Origin: Myxococcota bacterium
GTDB taxonomy: Bacteria > Myxococcota_A > UBA9160 > UBA4427
Assembly: GCA_030748735.1 (NCBI GenBank)
Contig: JASMLK010000144.1
Location: 119,154-183,153 of the forward strand
Direction of reading: 5' to 3'
Length of the DNA stretch: 64,000 bases
Below, piece after piece: positions 1-8,684 of the stretch. The translations under genes and the position numbers were made by a program. Within the stretch, counting starts at the first letter, position 1. Every line of letters begins with the position of its first letter. Under the pieces are notes generated by a model, which was not told the origin of the DNA, ran no database searches, and saw only the letters and a program-made list of their open reading frames with translations.

Positions 1-653
1 TGCTCGCCTGTGTCGGCGGCGAACGGCCGCCACTCCACTACGCGCTGGTGAAGCGCGCCCTCGACGAACGACGCAGTCGCCCCGCCTTCTTCATCGACCT
101 CGGGGTTCCGCGCAACGTCGACGCCCGGGTCGAAGGACTCGACAACGCCTACGTCTACGACATGGACGACCTGCAGAGTGTCGCGGACGCCAACGCGGGC
201 GAGCGCCGCCGAGAGTCGGACCGCGGCGAGCACATCGTGGTCGAAGAGCAGGTGGCCTTCGACGCCTGGCTCACGGGCCTTCGCGCCGTTCCGACGATTC
301 GCCACGTGCGTGCGCGGGCAGAGCAGATTCGCGATGGGGAAGTCGCGCGGCTGGCAGGTCGTCTCGACCTCGCCCCGTCTCAACTCGAAGGCGTACATCA
401 GCTCACGCGCGCTATCGTGAACAAGATCCTTCACGCGCCAGTCGCTCATCTGCGCAACGAGACCGAAGAAAACGGAGACGCCCCGGTGCTGGAGGTGGTC
501 CGTGCGATCTTCGCGCTCGACGACGAAGGCGCTCCGGGCGCCGAAGCAGACGCGGCCCTACGGGCCGAAATGGAACGCAACCGACTGCGCCACGCGCGCA
601 TACCCGAAGACGGGTTCGACCCGACTGAACCCGACGACGAGGCCGACGAATGA
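1..653 (+). CDS. hemA: Glutamyl-tRNA reductase, C-terminal part (5' end outside window)
   Basis: NADPH-dependent reductase that converts glutamyl-tRNA(Glu) to glutamate-1-semialdehyde, the first committed step of C5-pathway tetrapyrrole synthesis. The open frame enters from the left edge (codons in frame with position 3), so the catalytic N-terminal domain is missing. What remains is the end of the NADP-binding domain, with the family stretch FFIDLGVPRNVD followed by VYDMDDL, and then the helical dimerisation domain (QVAFDAWL, PTIRHVRARAEQIRDGEVAR). The tail is acidic (DPTEPDDEADE), as is common for the variable C-terminus of this family. Its stop codon overlaps the hemC start (ATGA), and hemC, cobA/hemD and hemB follow, which confirms the assignment. 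The internal GTG at 48 is not a real start. Confidence 0.95.
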   Translation, partial: LACVGGERPPLHYALVKRALDERRSRPAFFIDLGVPRNVDARVEGLDNAYVYDMDDLQSVADANAGERRRESDRGEHIVVEEQVAFDAWLTGLRAVPTIRHVRARAEQIRDGEVARLAGRLDLAPSQLEGVHQLTRAIVNKILHAPVAHLRNETEENGDAPVLEVVRAIFALDDEGAPGAEADAALRAEMERNRLRHARIPEDGFDPTEPDDEADE

Positions 654-1576
654 GCGCTGTGCGCATTGCAACCCGTGGTAGCGACCTTGCCCTCGCGCAG
701 GCCCGCTACATCGCGGCGCGCATCGAAGAGGAATGTGGGCGCACGACCGAACTCGTGATCGTGAAGACCACGGGCGACGCGATCACGAACCAGTCGCTTT
801 CGAAGATCGGCGGCAAGGGGCTCTTCGTGAAGGAGATCGAGGAAGCGCTGCTCGACGACCGCGCCGACGTCGCCATCCACAGCGCCAAGGATCTGCCTGC
901 GGTGATCGCGCCGGGGCTCGTGCTCTCTGCGTTTCCCGAACGGGTCGACCCGCGCGATGCCCTCGTGTCGCGCGATCGCAGCGCCACGGTGGCGAGCCTT
1001 CGCGAGGGTGCGCGCGTCGGTACGGGGAGCACTCGGCGCACGGCGCTGCTGCTCGCGCAGCGCCCCGACCTCGAAGTCGTTCCGCTCCGCGGCAACGTCC
1101 CGACCCGCATCGGCAAGCTCGATAGCGAAGGACTCGACGCCGTGATCCTCGCCTGTGCGGGCATCGAACGCCTCGGCCTGCAAGACGAGATCTGCGAGCG
1201 CATCCCCGAAGACGTGATGCTCCCCGCCGTGTGCCAGGGCACGCTTGCACTCGAAACACGGGAGGGTGACGAGGCCACCGGCCTGGTGGCTGCCCTCGAC
1301 GACACGAGCGCGTCCCTCGCGGTGCGAGCCGAGCGCAGTTTCTTGACGACTCTCGAAGGCGACTGCACGGTGCCGATGGCGGTGTACCTCGTGCAGCGTG
1401 AAGACGGCCAGGTGTGGGTGCGTGGTCTCGTAGCGAGCCTCGATGGCAAACGTGTCGTGCGCGCCGAGGCGACGGGCGACCCCGCCGACGCGCACGCGCT
1501 GGGCGAGCGGGTGGCGCAGCAGGTCCTCGGAGACGGCGGCGCGGAGATCCTGCGCGAACTCGCCGAGTCGGCGTGA
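650..1576 (+). CDS. hemC: Porphobilinogen deaminase (hydroxymethylbilane synthase)
   Basis: Polymerises four porphobilinogen molecules into hydroxymethylbilane, the substrate of the HemD domain encoded just downstream. At 308 residues it has normal family length. It opens with IATRGSDLALAQARYIA and has KIGGKGLFVKEIEEALL and DVAIHSAKDLPA in domain 1, then GTGSTRRTALL and LRGNVPTRIGKLD in the substrate-binding region. The dipyrromethane cofactor cysteine lies in LEGDCTVPMAVY near residue 242. The ATG overlaps the hemA stop by four bases, indicating translational coupling. The next start follows 16 bases after the stop. Confidence 0.97.
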   Translation: MSAVRIATRGSDLALAQARYIAARIEEECGRTTELVIVKTTGDAITNQSLSKIGGKGLFVKEIEEALLDDRADVAIHSAKDLPAVIAPGLVLSAFPERVDPRDALVSRDRSATVASLREGARVGTGSTRRTALLLAQRPDLEVVPLRGNVPTRIGKLDSEGLDAVILACAGIERLGLQDEICERIPEDVMLPAVCQGTLALETREGDEATGLVAALDDTSASLAVRAERSFLTTLEGDCTVPMAVYLVQREDGQVWVRGLVASLDGKRVVRAEATGDPADAHALGERVAQQVLGDGGAEILRELAESA

Positions 1577-1592
1577 GGCGCGGATAGGCGAA

Positions 1593-3173
1593 ATGAACGA
1601 TAAGACGAACCCCTCGAAGCCCCGCGTGGGCAAGGTCATCCTGGTCGGCGCGGGCCCCGGCGCCCCCGACCTGCTGACCCTGCGCGGCGCGGCTGCGCTC
1701 GGCGAAGCCGACGTCGTCATGTTCGACGAACTCGCGAGCGATGAGATCCTCTATCACGCCCCCGATCGCGCCGAGCGCATCAACGTCGGCAAGCGCGGAC
1801 ACGACGCGCCGACCAGGACCCAGGAAGAGATCACCGCATTGCTCGTCGAACGCGCGATGGCCGGGGACACCGTGGTTCGTCTCAAGGGCGGCGACCCCTT
1901 CGTCTTCGGTCGCGGCGGCGAAGAAGCGACAGCGTGTGTGGAAAACGGGATTCCGTGGGAGGTGGTGCCTGGCGTGAGTTCGTCGGTGGGTGCGCTCGCG
2001 TACGCGGGCATTCCGATCACCGACCGGCGGCACGCGGCGTCCTTCGCGGTGGTGACGGGACACAAGGATCCCACGGTGGCGTCCGAAGCCACGCGCTGGC
2101 GCGAACTCGGAAGCGCCGTCGACACGCTCGTCATCTTGATGGGCATGCGGAAGATCGGCGAACTCATCGCGCACGTGATCGATGGCGGGCGCTCGCCCGA
2201 AACGCCTGCGGCGGCCGTGATGAATGGCACCCTTGCGACGCAGCGGGTAGTCGAGGCGCCGCTCGGTGAACTGGTCGAGCGGGCCGAAGCCGCTGGTCTT
2301 CGTGCTCCTGCCGCCATCGTGATCGGCGACGTCGTGCGCTTGCGCGAAGTACTTTCCTGGTGGGAACGAATGCCGCTCTTCGGCAAGCGGGTGCTCGTGA
2401 CGCGCACCCGAGAACAGTCGGGCGACATGGCGAGCGCGCTGCGTGCAGGCGGGGCCGAGCCGGTACTGCTCCCCATGATCGAACTCGTCCCGGCCCTGGA
2501 AACCGGGGGGCTCGATGACGCGCTTGCGCACCTCGACCGCTACGACGGACTTCTCTTCACCAGCGCGAACACAGTTCGCGCCTTTGCCCGCCGCGCGCGT
2601 GAACTCGAACTCGACGAAGAGTTCGCGGGACTGCGCGCGCGAGTTCTCTGCATCGGCCCCCAGTCGGCGCGTGCAGCGCTCGAGGCGGGGCTGCCGGTGC
2701 ACCTCACGGGTTCCGGGCGCGGTGATTCGGAATCGTTCCTGCGCGAAGTCGTCGAGGTGCTGTCGCCTTCGGGCCGGCGCTTCCTGCTGCCCCGCAGTGA
2801 CATCGGTCGCGATGTCGTTCCCGACGGGTTGCGCGCACGCGGCGGTGAGGTCGACGCCGTCGAGGCGTATCGCAACGTGCCGGCCCCTGTGGATCGCGAC
2901 TGGCTGCGCGAAGCATTGAGCGACGGGTCGATCGATGTCCTTACCTTCGCGAGTCCGTCCGCGGTCGACAACTTCTACGCCCTGCTCGACGGCGCGACGC
3001 GCAAGGCGGCCGACGAACTCGTCGTCGCGGCCGTGGGGCGCACGACGAAAGGCGCGGTCGAACGCCACGGCGCCAAAGTCGATGTCGTCCCCGACCGCCC
3101 CGGTGGTCGCGAACTCGTTGCGGCGCTCGCAACCTACATGGCCGAAAATCGCACGTTGGAGGCGAACTCATGA
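1593..3173 (+). CDS. cobA-hemD: Fused uroporphyrinogen-III C-methyltransferase / uroporphyrinogen-III synthase
   Basis: Two-domain protein of about 526 residues. The N-terminal half is a SUMT (SAM:uroporphyrinogen-III methyltransferase) with the glycine-rich [17 protein letters not shown] start, [18 protein letters not shown] and PVVPGVSS-like [17 protein letters not shown]; it makes precorrin-2, the branch to sirohaem and cobalamin. The C-terminal half (from about residue 263, [17 protein letters not shown]) is the HemD fold that cyclises hydroxymethylbilane to uroporphyrinogen III ([41 protein letters not shown]). The ATG at 1593 was chosen because SUMT homology begins about 12 residues later; an open frame extends upstream into hemC but is not conserved. 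The stop overlaps hemB by four bases. Such fusions are known in Deltaproteobacteria and Clostridia. The product could supply both haem and the B12 used by the mutase at 30.8 kb. Confidence 0.95.
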   Translation: MNDKTNPSKPRVGKVILVGAGPGAPDLLTLRGAAALGEADVVMFDELASDEILYHAPDRAERINVGKRGHDAPTRTQEEITALLVERAMAGDTVVRLKGGDPFVFGRGGEEATACVENGIPWEVVPGVSSSVGALAYAGIPITDRRHAASFAVVTGHKDPTVASEATRWRELGSAVDTLVILMGMRKIGELIAHVIDGGRSPETPAAAVMNGTLATQRVVEAPLGELVERAEAAGLRAPAAIVIGDVVRLREVLSWWERMPLFGKRVLVTRTREQSGDMASALRAGGAEPVLLPMIELVPALETGGLDDALAHLDRYDGLLFTSANTVRAFARRARELELDEEFAGLRARVLCIGPQSARAALEAGLPVHLTGSGRGDSESFLREVVEVLSPSGRRFLLPRSDIGRDVVPDGLRARGGEVDAVEAYRNVPAPVDRDWLREALSDGSIDVLTFASPSAVDNFYALLDGATRKAADELVVAAVGRTTKGAVERHGAKVDVVPDRPGGRELVAALATYMAENRTLEANS

Positions 3174-4144
3174 GCTTTCCCACCAACCGGATGCGCCGCC
3201 TGCGCGGCAGCGAAACCCTGCGACGCATGGCGCGCGAAACCCGTCTTTCGCGGGACGACCTGATCCTTCCTCTCTTCGTCGTCGAGGGGAGTAGCGTGCG
3301 CGAGGCCGTGGGCTCGATGCCCGGCGTGTTTCGCTTTTCCGTCGACCAGGTGGTGGACGAAGCCAAGCGGGTGTTCGACCTCGGCGTGCCGGCGGTGATC
3401 TTCTTTGGCATTCCCGAACACAAGGACGCCCAGGGTTCGGGCGCCGACGCGCCGGACGGCATCGTTCAACGCGCGGTCGCGGCGGTGAAGCAGGCGGTGC
3501 CGGAACTCTGTCTCATTACCGACGTATGCATGTGCGAATACACCGACCACGGGCACTGTGGCTTGATCGATGGCGAACAGGTGCAGAACGATCCGACCCT
3601 CGTGCGCCTGTCCGAAGCCGCGCTTTCCCATGCACGCGCGGGGGCCGACATCGTGGCGCCTTCGGACATGATGGACGGTCGTGTCGCCGCGATTCGCGCG
3701 CGTCTCGACGCCCACGGCTTCGAAGATCTTCCCATCCTCTCCTACGCGGCGAAGTTTGCGAGTGCCTTCTATGGACCGTTTCGCGACGCCGCGGAATCGA
3801 CGCCCCAGTTCGGTGATCGCCGCAGCTACCAGATGGATCCGCCCAATCGGCGCGAAGCGCTGCGCGAAATGCGCCTCGACCTCGAAGAAGGGGCCGACGC
3901 CCTGATGGTGAAGCCCGCGCTTCCCTACCTCGACATCCTGGCCGACGCGCGACGCGAGTTCGACGTGCCGCTCGCCGCGTATCACGTGAGTGGTGAGTAC
4001 GCGATGATCAAGGCCGCGGCCGAGCGCGACTGGATCGACGGTGATCGCGCGATGGAAGAGGCGCTGGTCTCCATCAAGCGCGCCGGCGCCGACTGGATCC
4101 TGACCTACGCAGCCGCCGACATGGCGGCACGGCTTTCCGGCTGA
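3170..4144 (+). CDS. hemB: Delta-aminolevulinic acid dehydratase (porphobilinogen synthase)
   Basis: Condenses two 5-aminolevulinate molecules to porphobilinogen. The 324-residue protein has both Schiff-base lysines, Lys195 in [17 protein letters not shown] and Lys248 in [12 protein letters not shown]. The three-cysteine zinc site is intact ([14 protein letters not shown], near residues 120-130), so this is the zinc-dependent type rather than the magnesium-only type with aspartates. N-terminal [14 protein letters not shown] is typical. The start overlaps the preceding stop (ATGA), making this the last gene of a tightly coupled haem operon. The gene order hemA-hemC-cobA/hemD-hemB recurs in other bacteria that use the C5 pathway. 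Confidence 0.97.
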   Translation: MSFPTNRMRRLRGSETLRRMARETRLSRDDLILPLFVVEGSSVREAVGSMPGVFRFSVDQVVDEAKRVFDLGVPAVIFFGIPEHKDAQGSGADAPDGIVQRAVAAVKQAVPELCLITDVCMCEYTDHGHCGLIDGEQVQNDPTLVRLSEAALSHARAGADIVAPSDMMDGRVAAIRARLDAHGFEDLPILSYAAKFASAFYGPFRDAAESTPQFGDRRSYQMDPPNRREALREMRLDLEEGADALMVKPALPYLDILADARREFDVPLAAYHVSGEYAMIKAAAERDWIDGDRAMEEALVSIKRAGADWILTYAAADMAARLSG

Positions 4145-4176
4145 GTCTTCCAGTCGGCCCACCCGCGGAGAACGAA

Positions 4177-4365
4177 GTGGCGATCGAATACAAAGTCGTG
4201 GAACTCGGCATGGTGACCGCCGAGGACATCGAAAGCGCGCTCAACGAATGGTCTGCGAAGGGTTGGACCTTCGACACCATCCAGTTCGCGATGCGTGACA
4301 GCTCGAAGCGCCCCGCGATGGCGTTCATCACCTTCGTCAAGAAGGAAGAAGGCGTCGCAGACTGA
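4177..4365 (+). CDS. Small DUF4177-like protein
   Basis: A 62-residue protein starting at GTG. It has the DUF4177 pattern: an N-terminal IEYKVVELG strand, a helix ending in LNEWSAKGWTFDTIQF, and a closing hydrophobic strand AMAFITFVKKEE. The family has no established biochemical function; members are small cytosolic alpha/beta proteins. It lies 32 bases after hemB on the same strand and may be cotranscribed with the haem operon, but nothing in the sequence ties it to tetrapyrroles. The next gene is convergent and ends 7 bases away. Confidence 0.7.
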   Translation: MAIEYKVVELGMVTAEDIESALNEWSAKGWTFDTIQFAMRDSSKRPAMAFITFVKKEEGVAD

Positions 4366-4372
4366 GTCGCGG

Positions 4373-5758
4373 CTATTCGAAGTCGTCCTCGCCTTCGAAA
4401 TCGTCGTCGTAGCCGTAGTCGTCTTCTTCGCGGCCCTCGGCGTCTTCGTCACCCCACAGCGCCGGGCGCTTGTCGAGGCATGACCACTCGGGCGTTTCCG
4501 GTTCCCAGTCGTCTTCCTCGTCGTATTCCTCTTCTTCCTCTTCGTCGAAGTAGTAGTTGCCGCTGTACTGGCACTGCACCCAGAGACTCGAATCGAATTC
4601 GAGGACGAAGCTGCTGCCGTACTCGTTGTAGCGGTAGGCGGCCGGCTCCGTGATGCCGAGGGTCTCGAGCAGACCGAAGCCGATGCGCGGGCGGGGTGGC
4701 GTTTCGAGGTAACCGGCCGTGACGAGGTCTTCCAGTTTTTCGGGGTAGAACTCCTCGGCCTTGATGTGAGCCTGCAGCGCGTCGACCACCCGAGGAGACT
4801 GCACGTAGCGATTTGCCGAGAAGTCGCCGCGTGCAAGGGCGCTTCCCGAAAGGATCGGCAGGAAGACGAGTGCGGCACCGAGTGCGATCCGCAGCCCGCG
4901 CCCCGCGAGTCCGTTTTCGCTGCTCTCGACGCGCACGAAAGCGGCGAGCGCGATCATGACGATGGCCGCGGCGGCGAGCGCAAGCTTCATGGAAAGGGCG
5001 AGGTCGGGAAATCGAAGCGCTGCGAAACACACGGGCAGGGTGATCGCGACCAGCAGGCCCAACCCCGAAACGCCGTCGAAGCGCTCGCGCGAAAACGTCA
5101 ACACGCCGATCGCTGTCGCGAAGAGCAAGCCACACAGGACGAAGACCGCGTTGTCGAGACCGAAGGTCGTGAACACCGGCCAGGGGCTCACCCCGAAGCT
5201 CCCCGACTCGCTCGTACCCGTCGTGCCGCGGACCACCGCCATCACGACGACGAAGACGGGCAGGTAGATCGCGCAGCGAAGGGTCGTGCCGAGCTTCAAC
5301 CAACTCCCGACGAGCAGGGCGGAAGTCAGCGTCGCGGCCAGGGCGAATGCAAGCGCATCGAGTACGGCGGTGAAGTGCCAGCTGAAGAGCATCCATGCCG
5401 CACCCGCGGCGAAGCCGGCTGCGCCGGATAGAAACGACGCGATCACGCAGTAGAGGGCAAGGCAGCGCGCGATCGCAGACCGCGTCGTGAAGAAGGCCGC
5501 GATGCCGAGCAGCGCCGAAGGAAGCGCCCAGATCAAAGCGCCGGTGATGGGCGCGTCGACGTACCCCCCCATCGATTCCCAGTCGAGGATGAACGTGCGC
5601 CCATGCCACCAATCGGTCGGCATGCCGTCGGGCGGCGGTGCGAAGCCGTAGTAGCCGTAGACCACGTAGGCGACGTTGATGAGGACAACGAGCCACCCGA
5701 TCAGAGTGTGGACTGGACCGGTCGACGTGGGTGACGTCGGAGCAGCGGGGGCGGTCAT
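4373..5758 (-). CDS. Polytopic membrane protein with hyperacidic C-terminal tail, function unknown
   Basis: About 461 residues when started at the ATG at 5758, which is preceded by a GAGGGA ribosome site; an upstream in-frame extension to 5893 is proline-rich and less likely. Roughly nine hydrophobic segments are visible between residues 12 and 325 (for example LIGWLVVLINVAYVVYGYY and IVMIALAAFV). A soluble domain follows, and its LQAHIKAEEFYPEKLEDLV stretch resembles the 'YP..L..L' pattern at the start of type II pseudopilin globular domains. The end is strikingly acidic, with a DEEEEEEYDEEDD run and a final DDDFEGEDDFE. I do not recognise a named family. It is divergent from the universal stress gene at 6008 and convergent with the DUF4177-like gene. 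Confidence 0.65.
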   Translation of the reverse strand: MTAPAAPTSPTSTGPVHTLIGWLVVLINVAYVVYGYYGFAPPPDGMPTDWWHGRTFILDWESMGGYVDAPITGALIWALPSALLGIAAFFTTRSAIARCLALYCVIASFLSGAAGFAAGAAWMLFSWHFTAVLDALAFALAATLTSALLVGSWLKLGTTLRCAIYLPVFVVVMAVVRGTTGTSESGSFGVSPWPVFTTFGLDNAVFVLCGLLFATAIGVLTFSRERFDGVSGLGLLVAITLPVCFAALRFPDLALSMKLALAAAAIVMIALAAFVRVESSENGLAGRGLRIALGAALVFLPILSGSALARGDFSANRYVQSPRVVDALQAHIKAEEFYPEKLEDLVTAGYLETPPRPRIGFGLLETLGITEPAAYRYNEYGSSFVLEFDSSLWVQCQYSGNYYFDEEEEEEYDEEDDWEPETPEWSCLDKRPALWGDEDAEGREEDDYGYDDDFEGEDDFE

Positions 5759-6007
5759 CGGTTCGGCTCCCTCGAATCGGGTTGGAGGTGGACGGGGCGG
5801 CGGGTCGATGCGAATGGGTTGTGAGAGTCGGCCGTCCCCGTGGGCGGAGGTGCCCGTCACCTTGCGGGGTCCTGGGTCACGCTCCTGGGACACCTGAGCA
5901 TAGCCACGTTCGATTGCGAGTCCCGCGGGGGTGGCTTAAGTTCTTGCGATCCCCACCGGGGACCCGCGTGGGGACGTTTCGTCCCTCTGGGGTATCAGGA
6001 GTGAGCA

Positions 6008-6829
6008 ATGATCGAATCGATTCTGGTCGCATCGGACGGGTCGGAATGCGCGACCGCCGCCGAGCGCTGCGCTGTGGCCCTCGCGGTGAAGCTCGGTGCG
6101 AGCCTCAACTGTCTGACCGTGATCGAAGACCAGAGGGTGCGCGCCCCCGCGAGCGAAGGTCTGAGCCTGCCGCCGTTTCCCGAGGCTGAGCTGGCCGCCT
6201 ATCACCGAGCGCGCGCCGACGCGATTCTGCGTCGCGTGAGTGAACGGGCGCGTGCCGCGGGGCTCGAAGCGAATTGCGAAGTGGCCCAGGGCTGCGCCGA
6301 CGATCGCATTGCCGAGCGCTCTCTCGCCGCGAGCCTCACGGTGATCGGGCGCGACAGCCGTTCGGAGTCGAATCGCGGCGGGTTGTTCGGCTCAACCGCC
6401 GAAGCGGTGTCACGCAAGACCACCCGCCCCGTCCTGGTCGTGCCTCCGGGCGGACAGATCGCGGGTTCGCTGGTGTTGGGCTTCGACGGGTCGCCCGGTT
6501 CCAAGATCGCGGCCAGGCTCACCGTCTTTCTGTCGGATCGTCTCGGCGAGCCGGTGCACGTCTTCGTCGACTCCAAAGACAAGGGGCGCGCGATCACGCG
6601 CTTCGAAGACGTTCGCAAGCTGTTGAGCGGTGTGACCGCGCCGATCCGCGAAACCTCTTCGACCCTCGGCCGACCCGACGTGAAGATCGTCGACGCCGCG
6701 CGAGACGCACACGCGGGCATGATCGTGATGGGCGCCTACGGTCGCAATCGCATCACGGACTTCTTCATCGGAAGTAACGCAGCCGCGGTGGTACGAACGT
6801 CTCCCGTCCCCGTCCTGCTCGCGCGATAG
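6008..6829 (+). CDS. Tandem universal stress protein (UspA family)
   Basis: A 273-residue protein made of two Usp domains. Domain 1 starts with IESILVASDGSECATAAERC and has VIGRDSRSESNRGGLFGSTA plus VSRKTTRPVLVVPPG. Domain 2 starts with SLVLGFDGSPGSKIAARL and ends with IVMGAYGRNRITDFFIGSNA then VVRTSPVPVLLAR. Both repeats carry a G-x2-R/G-x-G/S-like nucleotide-binding loop, so ATP binding is plausible. Such tandem proteins act in the cytoplasm under starvation, oxidative or respiratory stress. The gene stands alone between a divergent membrane protein and the lpxD set. A GGGACG-TTT-CGTCCC inverted repeat lies just upstream (about 5970-5985) and could be an operator or simply part of the leader. 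Confidence 0.88.
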   Translation: MIESILVASDGSECATAAERCAVALAVKLGASLNCLTVIEDQRVRAPASEGLSLPPFPEAELAAYHRARADAILRRVSERARAAGLEANCEVAQGCADDRIAERSLAASLTVIGRDSRSESNRGGLFGSTAEAVSRKTTRPVLVVPPGGQIAGSLVLGFDGSPGSKIAARLTVFLSDRLGEPVHVFVDSKDKGRAITRFEDVRKLLSGVTAPIRETSSTLGRPDVKIVDAARDAHAGMIVMGAYGRNRITDFFIGSNAAAVVRTSPVPVLLAR

Positions 6830-6841
6830 CGAGCCGGGGTC

Positions 6842-7882
6842 TTGGGCGATCGCGCGCTTTCCGTCGCTGAACTCGCGAACGAACTCGGACGCGAGTTGGC
6901 GGGCGACGGTGCAGTCGAAGTGTCGGGTGTGGCGGCGCTCGACCAGGCGGGGCCCGACGATCTCACCTTCGTGCGCGATGCGGCGTACCTCGAAGCCCTC
7001 GAATCATCGCAGGCCGCTGCCGTGGTGCTGCCGTTCGACTGCGACCCGGGCTCGCGCACCGCGATCCTGTCCCCGAACCCCGCGCTCGATTTCGCGCGTG
7101 CGGTAGAGCGGCTCTGCCCTCCGCCGTGCCCTGCAGAGGGTGTGGATGCGCGCGCGTTGGTCGACGATGAATGTGAAATCGATCCGACCGCGTGCGTGGC
7201 CGCGGGTGCTTCGATTGGTCGTGGTACGCGAATCGGTGCGCGCACCGTCGTGCATCCCAACGCCACGCTCTACAGCGACGTCGAAGTGGGGGCCGACAGC
7301 ACGATCCACGCGGGGGTCGTGATTCGCGAAGCCTGCGTGCTCGGCGACCGCGTCATGGTGCAACCGGGCGCAGTGATCGGGGGCGATGGCTTCGGTCACA
7401 TGCTCGACGAAGCGGGTGCCCTGCGGCGCGTTCCGCAGGTGGGGCGCGTGATCATCGGTGACGACGTCGAAATCGGTGCCAACACCACGGTCGATCGCGC
7501 GACACTCAGCCAGACCGTGCTGCGCGATCGCGTGAAGCTCGACAACCTGATCCAGATCGGACACAACAGCGAACTCGACGAAGACGTCGTGATTGCCGCG
7601 CAGTCAGGGGTCAGCGGGAGCGTGAAGATCGGCCGCGGGGCGATCTTGATGGCGCGGGCAGGCGTTTCGGATCATGTCGAGATCGGGCGGCGGACCTTCG
7701 TGGGTGCGCGTTCGGGCGTGGTGCGCGACGTCCCCGACCACACCCATGTCTACGGTTCACCGCACATGGAAGCGCGAGGTTGGCACCGCGCGATGGCGGC
7801 GCTCAAGCGACTGCCCGACGTGCTGAAGCGCATTCGCGCGATCGAGCGCGAACTCGGGCTGCGGGGGAAGGGCGATGGCTGA
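6842..7882 (+). CDS. lpxD: UDP-3-O-acylglucosamine N-acyltransferase (lipid A synthesis)
   Basis: Adds the second 3-hydroxyacyl chain to UDP-3-O-acylglucosamine in the Raetz lipid A pathway, using acyl-ACP. The 346-residue protein has the N-terminal uridine-binding domain (SVAELANELGREL, VSGVAALDQAGPDDLTFV) and a left-handed beta-helix of hexapeptide repeats from about residue 105 to 300. The catalytic His lies in the region GGDGFGHMLDEAG; IQIGHNSELDEDVVIAAQ and KIGRGAILMARAGVSDHV are typical coils. The start is TTG at 6842. Unlike many genomes it is not next to fabZ-lpxA-lpxB but overlaps rnhB by eight bases, echoing the lpxB-rnhB adjacency in E. coli. It indicates an outer membrane with lipid A. 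Confidence 0.96.
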   Translation: MGDRALSVAELANELGRELAGDGAVEVSGVAALDQAGPDDLTFVRDAAYLEALESSQAAAVVLPFDCDPGSRTAILSPNPALDFARAVERLCPPPCPAEGVDARALVDDECEIDPTACVAAGASIGRGTRIGARTVVHPNATLYSDVEVGADSTIHAGVVIREACVLGDRVMVQPGAVIGGDGFGHMLDEAGALRRVPQVGRVIIGDDVEIGANTTVDRATLSQTVLRDRVKLDNLIQIGHNSELDEDVVIAAQSGVSGSVKIGRGAILMARAGVSDHVEIGRRTFVGARSGVVRDVPDHTHVYGSPHMEARGWHRAMAALKRLPDVLKRIRAIERELGLRGKGDG

Positions 7883-8684
7883 ACGCGCACCGCTTGCGAC
7901 GCTGCGAACGAAGCTGCGCGAGATCGTGGCCGGTGACGATACGAATTCCCTCGCTGCATTTGCCGAAGCCCATCGCGAAGACCCGCGCAGCGGTGCGCAG
8001 CAGCTCGTCGAACGCGCGCACCGCAGACTCAACGCGATCGAGAAGGAACGCGCGCGCATGGACGCGTTGTTCGCGCTTCGCCGCACGCTCTTCGCTTCGG
8101 GCTACGAGCGGGTGGCCGGCGTCGACGAAGTCGGGGTGGGACCCCTGGCCGGGCCGGTCGTCGCCGCAGCGGTGATTCTGCCCGAAGACACGACGCTCAC
8201 GGGTCTCGACGATTCGAAGAAGTTGAAGCGCGAACAGCGCGAGAAACTCGCATTGGCGATTCGCGAGCAGGCGGTGTCGATCTCGATCGGCTGCGTGCCT
8301 CCCCCGAAGATCGACGACCTCAACATCTACCACGCGGCTCTCGAGGCGATGCGGCTCGCGGTGACGGGGCTCCACCCCGCACCCGACTACTGCCTCGTCG
8401 ACGCGCGCACTGTCCCGCAGATCTCGACGCCCCAGCGCGCGATCGTGCACGGCGACGCGGTCGATGCTTCGATCGCGGCGGCTTCGATCGTCGCCAAGGT
8501 GCATCGCGACGCCATGATGCACGAACTCGACCAGCGCTACCCCGGCTACGGCTTCGGGCGCCACATGGGGTACGGAACCGAGTTCCATGTCGACGCCCTG
8601 CGGCGACTCGGGCCCTGCGAAGCGCATCGGCGTTCGTTCGCGCCGGTCGCCGAGCAGGCGGCTCGCCACAGCCGGCGACCATGA
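7875..8684 (+). CDS. rnhB: Ribonuclease HII
   Basis: Removes ribonucleotides embedded in duplex DNA. The 269-residue protein has a helical N-terminal extension of about 80 residues (RSGAQQLVERAHRRLNAIEK), like that of the Bacillus enzyme, then the catalytic domain VAGVDEVG-GPLAGPVVAAAVIL. Acidic residues are in place: Asp and Glu of VDEVG, Asp of YCLVDARTVP, and the IVHGDAVDASIAAASIVAKV block, followed by GYGFGRHMGYGT and the C-terminal GPCEAHRRSFAPV. One oddity: the normally invariant GRG loop reads GVG (Val88). It overlaps lpxD by 8 bases and truD by 4, so all three are probably cotranslated. Confidence 0.95.
   Translation: MAERAPLATLRTKLREIVAGDDTNSLAAFAEAHREDPRSGAQQLVERAHRRLNAIEKERARMDALFALRRTLFASGYERVAGVDEVGVGPLAGPVVAAAVILPEDTTLTGLDDSKKLKREQREKLALAIREQAVSISIGCVPPPKIDDLNIYHAALEAMRLAVTGLHPAPDYCLVDARTVPQISTPQRAIVHGDAVDASIAAASIVAKVHRDAMMHELDQRYPGYGFGRHMGYGTEFHVDALRRLGPCEAHRRSFAPVAEQAARHSRRP

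Noticed and set aside
5935-5960. Flagellar sigma-28 promoter at TTAAGTTCTTGCGATCC
   Set aside because: The -35-like TTAAG is present, but no GCCGATAA element follows at the required spacing, and the downstream gene is a universal stress protein.
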